This document shows, in pieces, positions 23,643-32,289 of a stretch of DNA of 35,821 bases; the first letter of the stretch is position 1; every line of letters starts with the position of its first letter. This DNA comes from Mayfieldus sp038329895. Its GTDB lineage: Bacteria > Actinomycetota > Thermoleophilia > Solirubrobacterales > 70-9. The notes under the pieces were generated by a model. The model searched no databases. It was not told where the DNA came from and was given only the letters and a program-made list of their open reading frames with translations. The stretch spans positions 1 through 35,821 of the forward strand of contig JBBQNM010000019.1 in the NCBI GenBank assembly GCA_038329895.1, written 5' to 3'. The position numbers were made by a program, and so were the translations under genes.

Positions 23643-24410
23643 ATGGCCCGCCTCAAGGGGGTGAGGCATGAGGACCGCCTGACCCTCGTCGAGCATCTCG
23701 ATGAGTTGCGCGGGCGCCTGATCGTCTCGATCGCCGTCTTCGGCGTGGCGCTGGCCCTCTGTTTCTGGCAGAACCACTTGCTGCTCGACATCGCGAAGGG
23801 ACCGTTGCCGAGCGACCACGACCGCCTGCTCACCTTCGGCGTCACCGAACCGTTCATGACCACCTTCACGGTCGCGGCCTATGGGGCGATCATTCTCTCG
23901 CTGCCGATCATCCTCTACCAGCTCTACGCCTTCGTGCTGCCGGCCTTCAGCGAGCCCGAGCGCAAGGTGATGACGCCGCTTCTGCTCCTGATCCCGCTGC
24001 TGTTCATCGCCGGCGTCGTCTTCGCCTATTTCGTGGTCATGCCGACCGCCACCAAGTTCCTGCTCAACTTCAACAACAACCAGTTCAACGTGCAGGTCCG
24101 CGCCCGCGATTACTACTCGTTCTTCTCCACCACCCTGCTCGCGGTGGGGATCATCTTCCAGGTCCCGGTGGGGATCCTCGCCGCCACCCGGCTGGGGATC
24201 ATCACCCCGAAGCAGCTCTCGCGCAATCGTCGTTACGCGTACCTGATCATCGCTGTCGTCGCCGCAGCGCTTCCCGGCGTCGATCCTGTGACGATGCTGA
24301 TCGAGATGCTGCCACTGATGGTGCTGTACGAGTTGAGTATCGTGCTGGCCCGCCTGTTCGGCAGGCCGGCGAGCGGGCGATTGCCGGAGCCCTCGACGCA
24401 GGAGCGATAG
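23643..24410 (+). CDS. tatC: Sec-independent protein translocase subunit TatC
   Basis: This 255-residue protein has six membrane spans. It opens with the family signature LTLVEHLDELRGRLIVSIAV, and later contains FALP-equivalent FVLPAFSEPERKV and a conserved glutamate in that loop. TatC recognises the twin-arginine signal in the membrane. The C-terminal cytoplasmic tail (RLFGRPASGRLPEPSTQER) is short. Length fits the family. It is 11 nt after tatA and 3 nt before the next gene, so the three are one operon. Confidence 0.95.
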   Translation: MARLKGVRHEDRLTLVEHLDELRGRLIVSIAVFGVALALCFWQNHLLLDIAKGPLPSDHDRLLTFGVTEPFMTTFTVAAYGAIILSLPIILYQLYAFVLPAFSEPERKVMTPLLLLIPLLFIAGVVFAYFVVMPTATKFLLNFNNNQFNVQVRARDYYSFFSTTLLAVGIIFQVPVGILAATRLGIITPKQLSRNRRYAYLIIAVVAAALPGVDPVTMLIEMLPLMVLYELSIVLARLFGRPASGRLPEPSTQER

Positions 24411-24413
24411 AGC

Positions 24414-25232
24414 GTGGCGAAAAACGGCGAGCACAGAATGCTGTTCGACCTACGCGGTCGGCGCAAACGCGTGATCCAGTTCGCCTTCGGGGGGTTGGCG
24501 CTGCTCATGGCGCTGAGCCTGTTCACGGTCACCGGCGGGGCCAGCCTCGGAGATCTGTTCGGCGGCAGCAGTGGCACGACCAACAGCAGCAGCGTTTTCG
24601 ACGACCAGGTGCAGCGGCTCGACCGCCAGCTGAAGAAGAATCCGAATGATCCGGCGCTGCTCGCGGAGCTCACCCGAACAAGCTTCAACGCCGGCAACGC
24701 CGGGATCAAACGCGACCCCACCAGCGGTCAGCTGATCAGCATTCCCCAGAGCGCGATCGATGACTTCAACAAAGCTGGAGACGCTTGGCAGCGATACCTC
24801 AAAACCAACCCCAGCAAGCCGGACGCAAACGCCGCCCAGTTGGCGGCCCAGGCGCTGCTCTACTCCGCCGCGGCGAGCACCGCAATCGACTTCCCGACCG
24901 ACATCAAGGCTGCGGCGGCCGCGCAGGCGGTATTCGCCGACGCGAAGCCGAGCCTCAACGCCTACGTGACGCTGGCGCAGTACAGGTTCTTCGCCGGCGA
25001 CGTTGCGGGCGGCGAGCAGGCTGGGCGCAAGGCCGAGCAGGAGGCGCCCAAGAGCCAGCAACCGGCGGTCAAGCAGGCGGTCGCCCAGTACCGCCAACAG
25101 GGCGCGCAGATCCAGAAGAAGGTCAAGTCCGCGTCGAAGTTCAATCCGAGCGGCGCCGGCAAGCAGGCGCTCGAGAACCCGCTCGGCGGCCTCTCCGGCG
25201 GCGGGAGCGGCGCCGGAGCGACTGCCCCGTAG
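24414..25232 (+). CDS. Membrane-anchored TPR-like hypothetical protein
   Basis: This 272-residue protein has a basic N-terminus, one membrane helix at about residues 22-40 (VIQFAFGGLALLMALSLFTV) and then an extracytoplasmic region. That region starts with a low-complexity G/S/T linker and continues with helices resembling tetratricopeptide repeats (about 60-225, including LKKNPNDPALLAELTRTSFN and LNAYVTLAQYRFFAGDVAGG). It ends in a G/S/A-rich tail. GTG 24414 has GGAG at 9 nt; an in-frame ATG at 24438 is possible. It follows tatC after 3 nt. A scaffold role at the envelope is inference; no named family was recognised. Confidence 0.72.
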   Translation: MAKNGEHRMLFDLRGRRKRVIQFAFGGLALLMALSLFTVTGGASLGDLFGGSSGTTNSSSVFDDQVQRLDRQLKKNPNDPALLAELTRTSFNAGNAGIKRDPTSGQLISIPQSAIDDFNKAGDAWQRYLKTNPSKPDANAAQLAAQALLYSAAASTAIDFPTDIKAAAAAQAVFADAKPSLNAYVTLAQYRFFAGDVAGGEQAGRKAEQEAPKSQQPAVKQAVAQYRQQGAQIQKKVKSASKFNPSGAGKQALENPLGGLSGGGSGAGATAP

Positions 25233-25373
25233 GCGTCGGGAACGGCGCCGCGCCTGGTCGCCGCAGCGTCAATGAACGGGGTCAGCGAACCGATCCCGGT
25301 CGGCTGATCTGCTCCACGTCGCCTTCCTATACTTGACCTCGGCCTCGGGGACTCCGGGGCCGCCGCACGATAC

Positions 25374-25446
25374 GGGCCGTTAGCTCAACTGGCAGAGCAG
25401 GAGACTCTTAATCTCAAGGTTGAAGGTTCGAGTCCTTCACGGCCCA
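25374..25446 (+). tRNA. tRNA-Lys (anticodon CTT)
   Basis: The acceptor GGGCCGT pairs with ACGGCCC plus discriminator A. The D arm is GCTC/GAGC. The anticodon arm GGAGA/TCTCA (first pair G-A mismatched) holds loop CTCTTAA with anticodon CTT. The T arm is GAAGG-TTCGAGT-CCTTC. It is 73 nt long and the 3' CCA is not encoded. The 141-base gap upstream (25233-25373) holds TTGACC at 25333-25338, overlapped by TATACT at 25328-25333, but no well-spaced promoter pair. Confidence 0.96.
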
Positions 25447-25489
25447 TAGGACGACCGCGCGGTCCCCGGCGCTTGCCAGACTGCCCGCC

Positions 25490-26271
25490 GTGCTCGATCA
25501 GCGGTTGATCACCGCCCTGCACGTGCAGGAGATGCGCAGCAGCACGCTCCACGCCGAGTACGAGGCACATGTGCTCTTCCAAGCCTCGACGATCGGGGCG
25601 CTGCTCGATGGCGCCTACGAGGGCGACGTCAGCTTCGCGCAGCTGAGCGAGCATGGCGACCTGGGACTCGGCACGCTCAACGGTCTCGACGGGGAGATGA
25701 TCGCCCTCGACGGCCGCTTCTACCGGGCCGACGTCGATGGGGCGGTTCACGAGGTCGGCGGGGCCGACCGGACGCCATTCGCGGTGACGGTGTGGTTCGA
25801 GCCGACGGTCGAGTTTGAGCTCGAGCAGCGACTCGAAAACGACGAGTTCCTGGCCAAGCTGGACGAGCGCATGCCCGCCGACGCCAGCTCATGCGCTCTG
25901 CGAATCGACGGTGAGTTCGACCTCGTGCACGCGCGCTCGGTGCCTCGGCAAGAGCCGCCGTACCGTCCCCTCGGCGAGGTGGTTGCCGATCAGCACGTTT
26001 TCGATTTCCGCAAGGCCAGCGGCACGCTGGTCGGCTTTCGCTTTCCCGACTTCGCCGAGGGCCTCGAGGTGAGCGGCTACCACCTGCACTTCATCACCGA
26101 CGACCGAAGCAGGGGTGGCCACGTGCTGAGCTGCACGCCAGCCCGCGCCCGAGTCCAGATCGACCCCTCCAACGACCCCATGTCGAGCTGCCGCCCGGTA
26201 TCGACCTTTCCGGATCCGATCTCGCCGAGTCGACCCGCGAGGCGCTCCAGCAGGCCGAGCACTCAGGCTAG
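25490..26271 (+). pseudogene. budA: Alpha-acetolactate decarboxylase, frameshifted near the 3' end
   Basis: The first 229 codons encode a good acetolactate decarboxylase (acetolactate to acetoin): QASTIGALLDGAYEGDVSFA (31-50), the zinc ligands H198, H200 and H211 in GYHLHF and RGGHVL, and a conserved arginine region. At 26177-26178 one base is missing. The frame as read continues into an unrelated S/R/P-rich tail to a stop at 26315-26317. Restoring one base (CC to CTC) gives DLHVELPPGIDLSGSDLAES, then TREALQQAEHSG and a TAG at 26269-26271, the expected 260-residue end. The lost tail includes the C-terminal glutamate region reported to approach the zinc in this family. It may be real decay or a sequencing error. 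No acetolactate synthase gene is adjacent. Confidence 0.75.
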
Positions 26272-26400
26272 GCGCGTCCAGGCCGTGCTCGCCTGGGCAC
26301 ACATGCGGTTCGCCTGACTGTTGGTCAGGAGCCGTGCGGGAGCCGGCGGCGCTCAAGGAACCGCGGCAGGTGCCGAGCTTGAATAGGCAGAAGGTCTGTC

Positions 26401-27849
26401 ATGGCATCCGATGCGATAACCGAGAGGGCCGGCGGCACGCCATCGCAGTTGCGAGGCGAGGTGCCGCGCTCGCTCGCCGACCCGCGCGAGCGACTCGAGA
26501 TGCTCTGCGATCCCGGCACCTTCCGGGCGCTGCGCACCATGGTGGTGTCGCGAAATATCGATGGTCAGCCCGGCGACGGCGTATTGGTCGGCGTCGGGCG
26601 GGTCAGTGGCCGGCCGCTGGTCTGCTACGCCGAGGACCCGAGCTTCATGGGAGGGTCGCTCGGGGAAGCGCACGCCGACTCGATAATTCGCGCCCTGGAG
26701 CTGGCGGACAGCGCCGGAACCCCGATCGTCGGCTTCGTCGAGTCGGGCGGCGCCCGCCTGCAGGAGGGGCACGCCGCGCTTGCTGGCTATGGCCGGATCT
26801 TCAGGGCCAGAGTCAAGCTCTCGCGACGCGCGCCGCAGATCTCCATCGTCTCGGGGGTCTCCGCGGGAGGCGGCGCCTACGCCCCGGCGCTCACCGACTT
26901 CGTGGTAATGACGGAGGACGCGCGGATGTTCCTCACCGGCCCCAGGGTCGTCCGTGCGGCGTTGGGCGAGGACGTCTCGATGGAGGAGCTGGGCGGCCCA
27001 CGGATCCAGGAGCGAAATGGGGTCTGCCAGCTGGTTGCCGTCGACGACGTCGAGGCGGTCGTGGGGGTTCGCCGGCTGCTTGGGTTCCTGCCGGCGGCGA
27101 TCGGTGACCGCCCATCGATCGCCGAACCGGTCCCAGCACCGCTTCTCGACCCCTCGCCGCTGGTGCCGGAGGAATCACGCCGCGTATACGACGTCCGCGA
27201 TGTCGCGCGGGGCATCACCGACGTCGACAGCATGCTCGAGCTGAGCCCGCATTGGGCCAAGAACATGGTCACCGCCCTGGCCCGCATCGAGGGCCAGCCG
27301 GTCGGGATAGTCGCCAACCAGCCGCGCCAGCTCGCGGGGGTCATCGACGTCGCGGCTTCCGAGAAGGCGGCGCTGTTCGTCAACTCGTGCAACCGCTTCG
27401 GGCTGCCGCTTGTCGTGCTCGTCGACACGCCGGGGTTCATGCCCGGCCGACGCCAGGAAGCCGCCGGCGTGATCCGCCACGGAGCGGCGCTGGTGCGTGC
27501 CTTCGCGAGCGCCTCGGTGCTGCGGCTCACGGTCGTGCTTCGCAAGGCCTACGGCGGCGCGGTGATCACGATGAACTCCAAGGACCTCGGCGCTGACGCC
27601 GTCTTCGCCTGGCCGGGAGCGGAGTTCGGGATCATGTCCGCCTCGGAGGCGGTGAGGATCGTCGACCGGCGCAGGCTCGAGGACACCGATCAGCACGAGG
27701 CCCTGCATGCGGCGCTCACCGCCGCCTACGCCGAGGAGCATCTGGTCGCCGACGTGGCTGCCGCCAGCGGCTTCGTCGACGAGGTGATCGAGCCGGCCGA
27801 AACCCGCGAGCGCCTTGCCTGGACGCTGACCGCCCGGGCGGGGCGCTGA
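26401..27849 (+). CDS. Biotin-dependent acyl-CoA carboxyltransferase subunit (AccD/PccB type)
   Basis: This 482-residue carboxyltransferase has two crotonase-like halves. The N-terminal half has ESGGARLQEG and SGVSAGGGAYAPALTDF (acyl-CoA oxyanion site). The C-terminal half has DTPGFMPGRRQEAAGVIRHG and LRKAYGGAVITMNSK (biotin side). It joins carboxybiotin carboxylate to acetyl- or propionyl-CoA. It is somewhat shorter than classical PccB (about 520). Being followed by fabI suggests an acetyl-CoA carboxylase role in fatty acid synthesis, but propionyl-CoA specificity cannot be excluded. The start at ATG 26401 has GAAGG at about 7 nt. No biotin carboxylase or carrier gene is present in the window. 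The 129 bases upstream hold only the frameshifted tail of the previous gene. Confidence 0.88.
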   Translation: MASDAITERAGGTPSQLRGEVPRSLADPRERLEMLCDPGTFRALRTMVVSRNIDGQPGDGVLVGVGRVSGRPLVCYAEDPSFMGGSLGEAHADSIIRALELADSAGTPIVGFVESGGARLQEGHAALAGYGRIFRARVKLSRRAPQISIVSGVSAGGGAYAPALTDFVVMTEDARMFLTGPRVVRAALGEDVSMEELGGPRIQERNGVCQLVAVDDVEAVVGVRRLLGFLPAAIGDRPSIAEPVPAPLLDPSPLVPEESRRVYDVRDVARGITDVDSMLELSPHWAKNMVTALARIEGQPVGIVANQPRQLAGVIDVAASEKAALFVNSCNRFGLPLVVLVDTPGFMPGRRQEAAGVIRHGAALVRAFASASVLRLTVVLRKAYGGAVITMNSKDLGADAVFAWPGAEFGIMSASEAVRIVDRRRLEDTDQHEALHAALTAAYAEEHLVADVAAASGFVDEVIEPAETRERLAWTLTARAGR

Positions 27850-27892
27850 GCGGAGACATCGAGAACGCCGGCTAACCTCGGGCGAACCTCTC

Positions 27893-28702
27893 GTGCTCCT
27901 CGACGGCAAGCGAATCCTGATCACCGGCGTCGTTGACCGCCACAGCATCGCCTACGCGATCGCCGAACAGGCGCAGCGACAGGGAGCCGAGGTCCTGCTG
28001 AGCAGCTTCGGCCGCGTTCGGCGGATCACCGAGCGGGCGGCTTCGGGGCTTCCGGATCCCCCCGAGGTGCTGGAGCTCGACGTCACTCGTCCCGAGGATT
28101 TCGCCGCCCTGCGCGATGAGCTCGATCGGCGTTGGGGTGGCTTGGACGGCGCCGTCCACGCGATCGCGTTTGCACCCCCGGACGCGATCAGCGGCGACTT
28201 CGTCTCGACGCCGCTGGAGAGCGCCACCAAGGCCTTCGAGGTCAGCGCCTTCTCGCTGAAGGCGCTTGCCGAGGCTCTTCTGCCGCTGCTCGAAGGCCAG
28301 GGCACCGACGATGGCTCGGGGAGCATCGTTGCGCTCGACTTCGACGCCCAGTTCGCCTGGCCGTCCTATGACTGGATGGGGGTCTCGAAGGCAGCCTTGG
28401 AATCGGTGGCGCGCTACCTTGCCCGCGACCTCGGCCCGCGCGGCGTGAGGGTCAACCTGATCGCCGCAGGCCCGCTCCAGACGGTCGCCTCCAGCAGCAT
28501 CGGTGGCTTCAAGGCCCTGGTCGCGGATTGGCTCGACCAGGCACCGCTGGGCTGGGACGTGAAGGACGCTGGCCCCGTGGCCGAGGCCGCGGCTTTCATG
28601 CTGTCGGACCTGTCGCGCGGGATCACCGGCGAGATCCTCCACGTAGACGGGGGCTTTCACGCCATGGGCGGCGACCTGCCCGACGCCCCACCTGGCAGCT
28701 AG
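27893..28702 (+). CDS. fabI: Enoyl-[acyl-carrier-protein] reductase (NADH), InhA-like
   Basis: This 269-residue short-chain dehydrogenase reduces trans-2-enoyl-ACP in fatty acid elongation. The atypical glycine motif is ITGVVDRHSIAYAIA (10-24). The catalytic pair Y159 and K166 lies in SYDWMGVSKAALES, which is closer to mycobacterial InhA (YNWMTVAK) than to E. coli FabI. SRGITGEILHVDGGFHAMG ends the fold. The GTG at 27893 agrees with the family start (LLDGKRILITG). TAACCT at 27873-27878 is 14 nt upstream, so a short leader is possible. InhA likeness would predict use of long acyl substrates and binding of isoniazid-adduct-type inhibitors, untested here. Confidence 0.93.
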   Translation: MLLDGKRILITGVVDRHSIAYAIAEQAQRQGAEVLLSSFGRVRRITERAASGLPDPPEVLELDVTRPEDFAALRDELDRRWGGLDGAVHAIAFAPPDAISGDFVSTPLESATKAFEVSAFSLKALAEALLPLLEGQGTDDGSGSIVALDFDAQFAWPSYDWMGVSKAALESVARYLARDLGPRGVRVNLIAAGPLQTVASSSIGGFKALVADWLDQAPLGWDVKDAGPVAEAAAFMLSDLSRGITGEILHVDGGFHAMGGDLPDAPPGS

Positions 28703-28720
28703 CGCCGCGTTCGCCGGACG

Positions 28721-28825
28721 CTAACGGACGTGGTCCCTGGCGCCGGAGATCCGGTAGTTCAGGTACCAGACGAAGTGGCGGGCCGCGTGAACACCGGCAA
28801 CAGTTGGCCTGAAAATCCTCCTCAT
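28721..28825 (-). CDS. 34-residue small protein, unrecognised
   Basis: ATG 28825 to TAG 28723-28721 encodes 34 residues beginning MRRIFRPTVAGVH and including AARHFVWYLNYRISGARDH. The composition is protein-like: basic, with an aromatic cluster F-V-W-Y-L-N-Y and two histidines, unlike antisense reading of GC-rich DNA. It could form one amphipathic or membrane-surface helix. Support for expression is a TAGGAT hexamer (minus strand, 28839-28834) ending exactly 8 nt before the ATG, the same arrangement as at ten or so other genes here. It lies convergent to fabI and divergent from the sugar dehydrogenase gene. I know no family; a remnant of a longer protein is the main alternative. Confidence 0.55.
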   Translation of the reverse strand: MRRIFRPTVAGVHAARHFVWYLNYRISGARDHVR

Positions 28826-28833
28826 CAACCTCA

Positions 28834-28839
28834 ATCCTA
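28834..28839 (-). promoter_or_regulatory. -10 element of the 34-residue small gene
   Basis: On the minus strand TAGGAT (four of six to TATAAT, fits TANNNT) ends 8 nt before ATG 28825, predicting a leaderless mRNA. Confidence 0.45.
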
Positions 28840-28866
28840 TTTCGGGAAACGGTCGTGACGCAGGGG

Positions 28867-28892
28867 TCAGTTACCCAAATTCCGAATACTGA
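28867..28892. repeat. Imperfect inverted repeat upstream of the sugar dehydrogenase gene
   Basis: TCAGT (28867-28871) and ACTGA (28888-28892) flank a 16-base centre that contains the near-palindrome ATTCCGAAT. Outer bases GGGG and CGGGG extend the symmetry loosely. It lies just upstream of the -10 and could be an operator or a relic of a REP-like element. Confidence 0.35.
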
Positions 28893-28906
28893 ACCGGGGC
28901 CGTCCC

Positions 28907-28912
28907 TAGAAT
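28907..28912 (+). promoter_or_regulatory. -10 element of a leaderless sugar dehydrogenase promoter
   Basis: TAGAAT ends 8 nt before ATG 28921, identical in hexamer and spacing to the hemB promoter. Confidence 0.6.
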
Positions 28913-28920
28913 TTCGCGTA

Positions 28921-30168
28921 ATGAAGGTTGGAATCATCGGACTCGGATACGTCGGCCTGCCGCTCGCCGTCGCCTTTGCGGAGGCGGGGCACGAGGTGGT
29001 CGGCCTCGACGCGGACCCACGTAAGCTGGAGAGCCTCGGCGAGGGGCGAAGCTATATCGAGGACGTGCCGTCTTCGGCGATCGAGGGGGCCGGGGAGCGC
29101 CTGCACGCCACCGCCCGCTACGCCGACCTCGCCTCCTGTCACGCCGTGATCATCTGTGTGCCGACGCCCCTGACCAGCTCCAGGGAGCCCGACCTTTCGC
29201 ACATGATCGACGCCGCTCGCTCGCTCGCTTCTGTGCTCCAGCCCGAGCAGCTCGTGGTGCTGGAGTCCACGACCTACCCGGGGACCACGCGAGAGCGCCT
29301 GCGCCCGCTGCTCGAGGAGTCCGGGTTGGCCGCGGGGCGAGACTTCTATCTCGCGTTTTCCCCCGAGCGGATCGATCCGGGCCGGACCGACTACACGATT
29401 CGCACGACGCCGAAGCTGGTCGGCGGGCTGACCCCGGCCTGCACCGAGCGAGCGGCGGCGCTCTACGGCGAGATCTGCGAGACGGTCGAGACGCTGTCGA
29501 CCCCGGAGGCGGCGGAGCTGGCGAAGCTGCTCGAGAACATCTTCCGGTCGGTCAATATCGCACTGGTCAACGAGCTGGCCCAGCTCTGCGACCGGCTCGG
29601 GGTCGACGTCTGGGAGGTGGTCGACGCAGCTGCCACGAAGCCATTCGGCTTCATGCGCTTCGACCCGGGCCCGGGAATGGGCGGACACTGCCTCCCCGTC
29701 GACCCCTTCTATCTCGCCTTCAAGGCGCGCGAGCACGACTTCTACCCCGAGTTCATCGAGCTGGCCGGGAAGATCAACCAGGCCCAGCCGCAGTTCTGCG
29801 CAGAGAAGATCGACCGGGCGCTCAACGACGCCGGAAAGCCGGTCAAAGGCTCGCGCGTGCTGCTGGTCGGGGTCAGCTACAAGCCCGGAGTCGGCGACAT
29901 TCGGGAGTCCCCGGCGCTGAAGATCATGCGGCTGCTGGGCGAGCTCGGCGCGGAGCTGTCCTACCACGATCCCCACGTGCCGGAGCTGCGCGACTTCGAC
30001 CTTCGCTCCGTCTCGCTCGAGGAGGAGACTGCCGCCGCGGACGTCGTGGCGATCGTCACCGCCCACCCCGAGGTCGACTACCGCAAGCTAGTCGCCGACG
30101 CTCAGCTGGTGGTGGACTTCCGCGGCGTCACCCGCGACATCTCCGCCGACAACCTGGTGCGTCTGTAG
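28921..30168 (+). CDS. Nucleotide-sugar dehydrogenase (UDP-GlcNAc/ManNAc or UDP-glucose 6-dehydrogenase family)
   Basis: This 415-residue enzyme oxidises a UDP-sugar C6 alcohol to the acid in two NAD steps. The NAD-binding GLGYVGLPLA is at 7-16; ESTTYPGTT (115-123), K203 in LAKLLENIFRSVN and the catalytic thiol C257 in GPGMGGHCLPVDPFYL are present; the C-terminal domain has GVSYKPGVGDIRESPAL. The FAFSPERIDPG-like segment and overall form resemble UDP-N-acetyl sugar dehydrogenases (WbpA/TviB/WecC) more than UDP-glucose dehydrogenase. The substrate is not certain. ATG 28921 is chosen over the longer open frame because the Rossmann fold starts there and the -10 element lies just upstream. No glycosyltransferase or epimerase is adjacent. 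Confidence 0.9.
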   Translation: MKVGIIGLGYVGLPLAVAFAEAGHEVVGLDADPRKLESLGEGRSYIEDVPSSAIEGAGERLHATARYADLASCHAVIICVPTPLTSSREPDLSHMIDAARSLASVLQPEQLVVLESTTYPGTTRERLRPLLEESGLAAGRDFYLAFSPERIDPGRTDYTIRTTPKLVGGLTPACTERAAALYGEICETVETLSTPEAAELAKLLENIFRSVNIALVNELAQLCDRLGVDVWEVVDAAATKPFGFMRFDPGPGMGGHCLPVDPFYLAFKAREHDFYPEFIELAGKINQAQPQFCAEKIDRALNDAGKPVKGSRVLLVGVSYKPGVGDIRESPALKIMRLLGELGAELSYHDPHVPELRDFDLRSVSLEEETAAADVVAIVTAHPEVDYRKLVADAQLVVDFRGVTRDISADNLVRL

Positions 30169-30184
30169 CGAGGCACAAGGCAGC

Positions 30185-30190
30185 TAGTCT
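30185..30190 (+). promoter_or_regulatory. Likely -10 element for the HIHH membrane-protein gene
   Basis: TAGTCT fits TANNNT and ends 7 nt before ATG 30198, inside the 29-base gap after the sugar dehydrogenase gene. Confidence 0.45.
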
Positions 30191-30197
30191 GGCGGCG

Positions 30198-30917
30198 ATG
30201 CGTGCTGGACGACTCCCTACACGGCTGAGCCGGCGGGCCCGCGCGAGGGCGCGCTGGCGCTGGCGCCGTTCCGAGCAGATCACGGCCGGCTTGGCAGTGG
30301 TCTCGTTCGCCAGCGCCGGCACCGTGATGGCGGGGCAGTTCGCCCGCATGTGGCGGCGCCGCGCGTCGGGCGGTGGCGACGGTGACGGAGTGATCGACGC
30401 CGCCCCGGCGGCGGCGTTTGACACGGTCGGGGTCGCGGTCGAGGGCTACGCCGCGGCGCCGCGCTCGGAGACGGTGCTCTTCAACCTGCTGGCGGGCTTT
30501 CTCGGCGCCTTCGGCTTCGTGCGGCTTTCGACCTACGGGATTCGCGGCGGCTGGTGGCCGCTCAGCAACACCAGCGTCGGCGGCCAGCACATCCACCACT
30601 TCGTCCCCGGGATCCTGATCTCGTTCACCTCAGGGACGGTTGCGCTTCTAACCGAGAACGAGGAGATCGAGGACAAGCTCGCGATCCCGATGGGGATCGG
30701 GATGGGCCTCACCTTCGACGAGGCGGCGTTGCTGCTTGACCTGCGCGACGTCTACTGGACCCGGCAGGGACTGCTCAGCGTCCAGCTCAGCCTCGGCCTC
30801 AGCGCGATTCTCGGCTCAGCGATCCTCGGCCTGCGGATGCTGCAGCGCGGCGAGCTGCGCCAGGAGGCCGCCGGGGCGATCCCCAAGGGCGCTCCGCACC
30901 ACGGCCTCAGCACCTGA
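30198..30917 (+). CDS. Integral membrane protein with HIHH motif, unknown function
   Basis: This 239-residue protein has a strongly arginine-rich N-terminus (residues 1-25), a first membrane segment at about 27-45, a G/D/A-rich loop, and further segments at about 92-112, 135-152, 163-180 and 192-215. SVGGQHIHHFVPGI (126-139) carries three histidines (H131, H133, H134). LTFDEAALLLDLRDVYW (171-187) carries acidic residues next to a membrane segment. Such a histidine/acid set inside the membrane could bind a metal. I recall similar conserved actinobacterial membrane proteins without a function. Stop and stop converge with purA 20 bp apart. Confidence 0.78.
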   Translation: MRAGRLPTRLSRRARARARWRWRRSEQITAGLAVVSFASAGTVMAGQFARMWRRRASGGGDGDGVIDAAPAAAFDTVGVAVEGYAAAPRSETVLFNLLAGFLGAFGFVRLSTYGIRGGWWPLSNTSVGGQHIHHFVPGILISFTSGTVALLTENEEIEDKLAIPMGIGMGLTFDEAALLLDLRDVYWTRQGLLSVQLSLGLSAILGSAILGLRMLQRGELRQEAAGAIPKGAPHHGLST

Positions 30918-30937
30918 CCGGCAGCGGACGAGTAGGC

Positions 30938-32239
<1,302 letters not shown>

Positions 32240-32248
32240 GGCGGGGGA

Positions 32249-32254
32249 ATTATG
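32249..32254 (-). promoter_or_regulatory. Likely -10 element for purA
   Basis: On the minus strand CATAAT matches five of six consensus bases and ends 9 nt before ATG 32239, in the 50-base gap after the DnaC-like gene. Confidence 0.5.
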
Positions 32255-32289
32255 AGGACTGCGCGGATGCCGCGTTGCCGCGCAGGCGG

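Noticed and set aside
28855..28920. Longer start for the nucleotide-sugar dehydrogenase
   Set aside because: The extension precedes the Rossmann start, includes the -10 element, and has no homology-like features.
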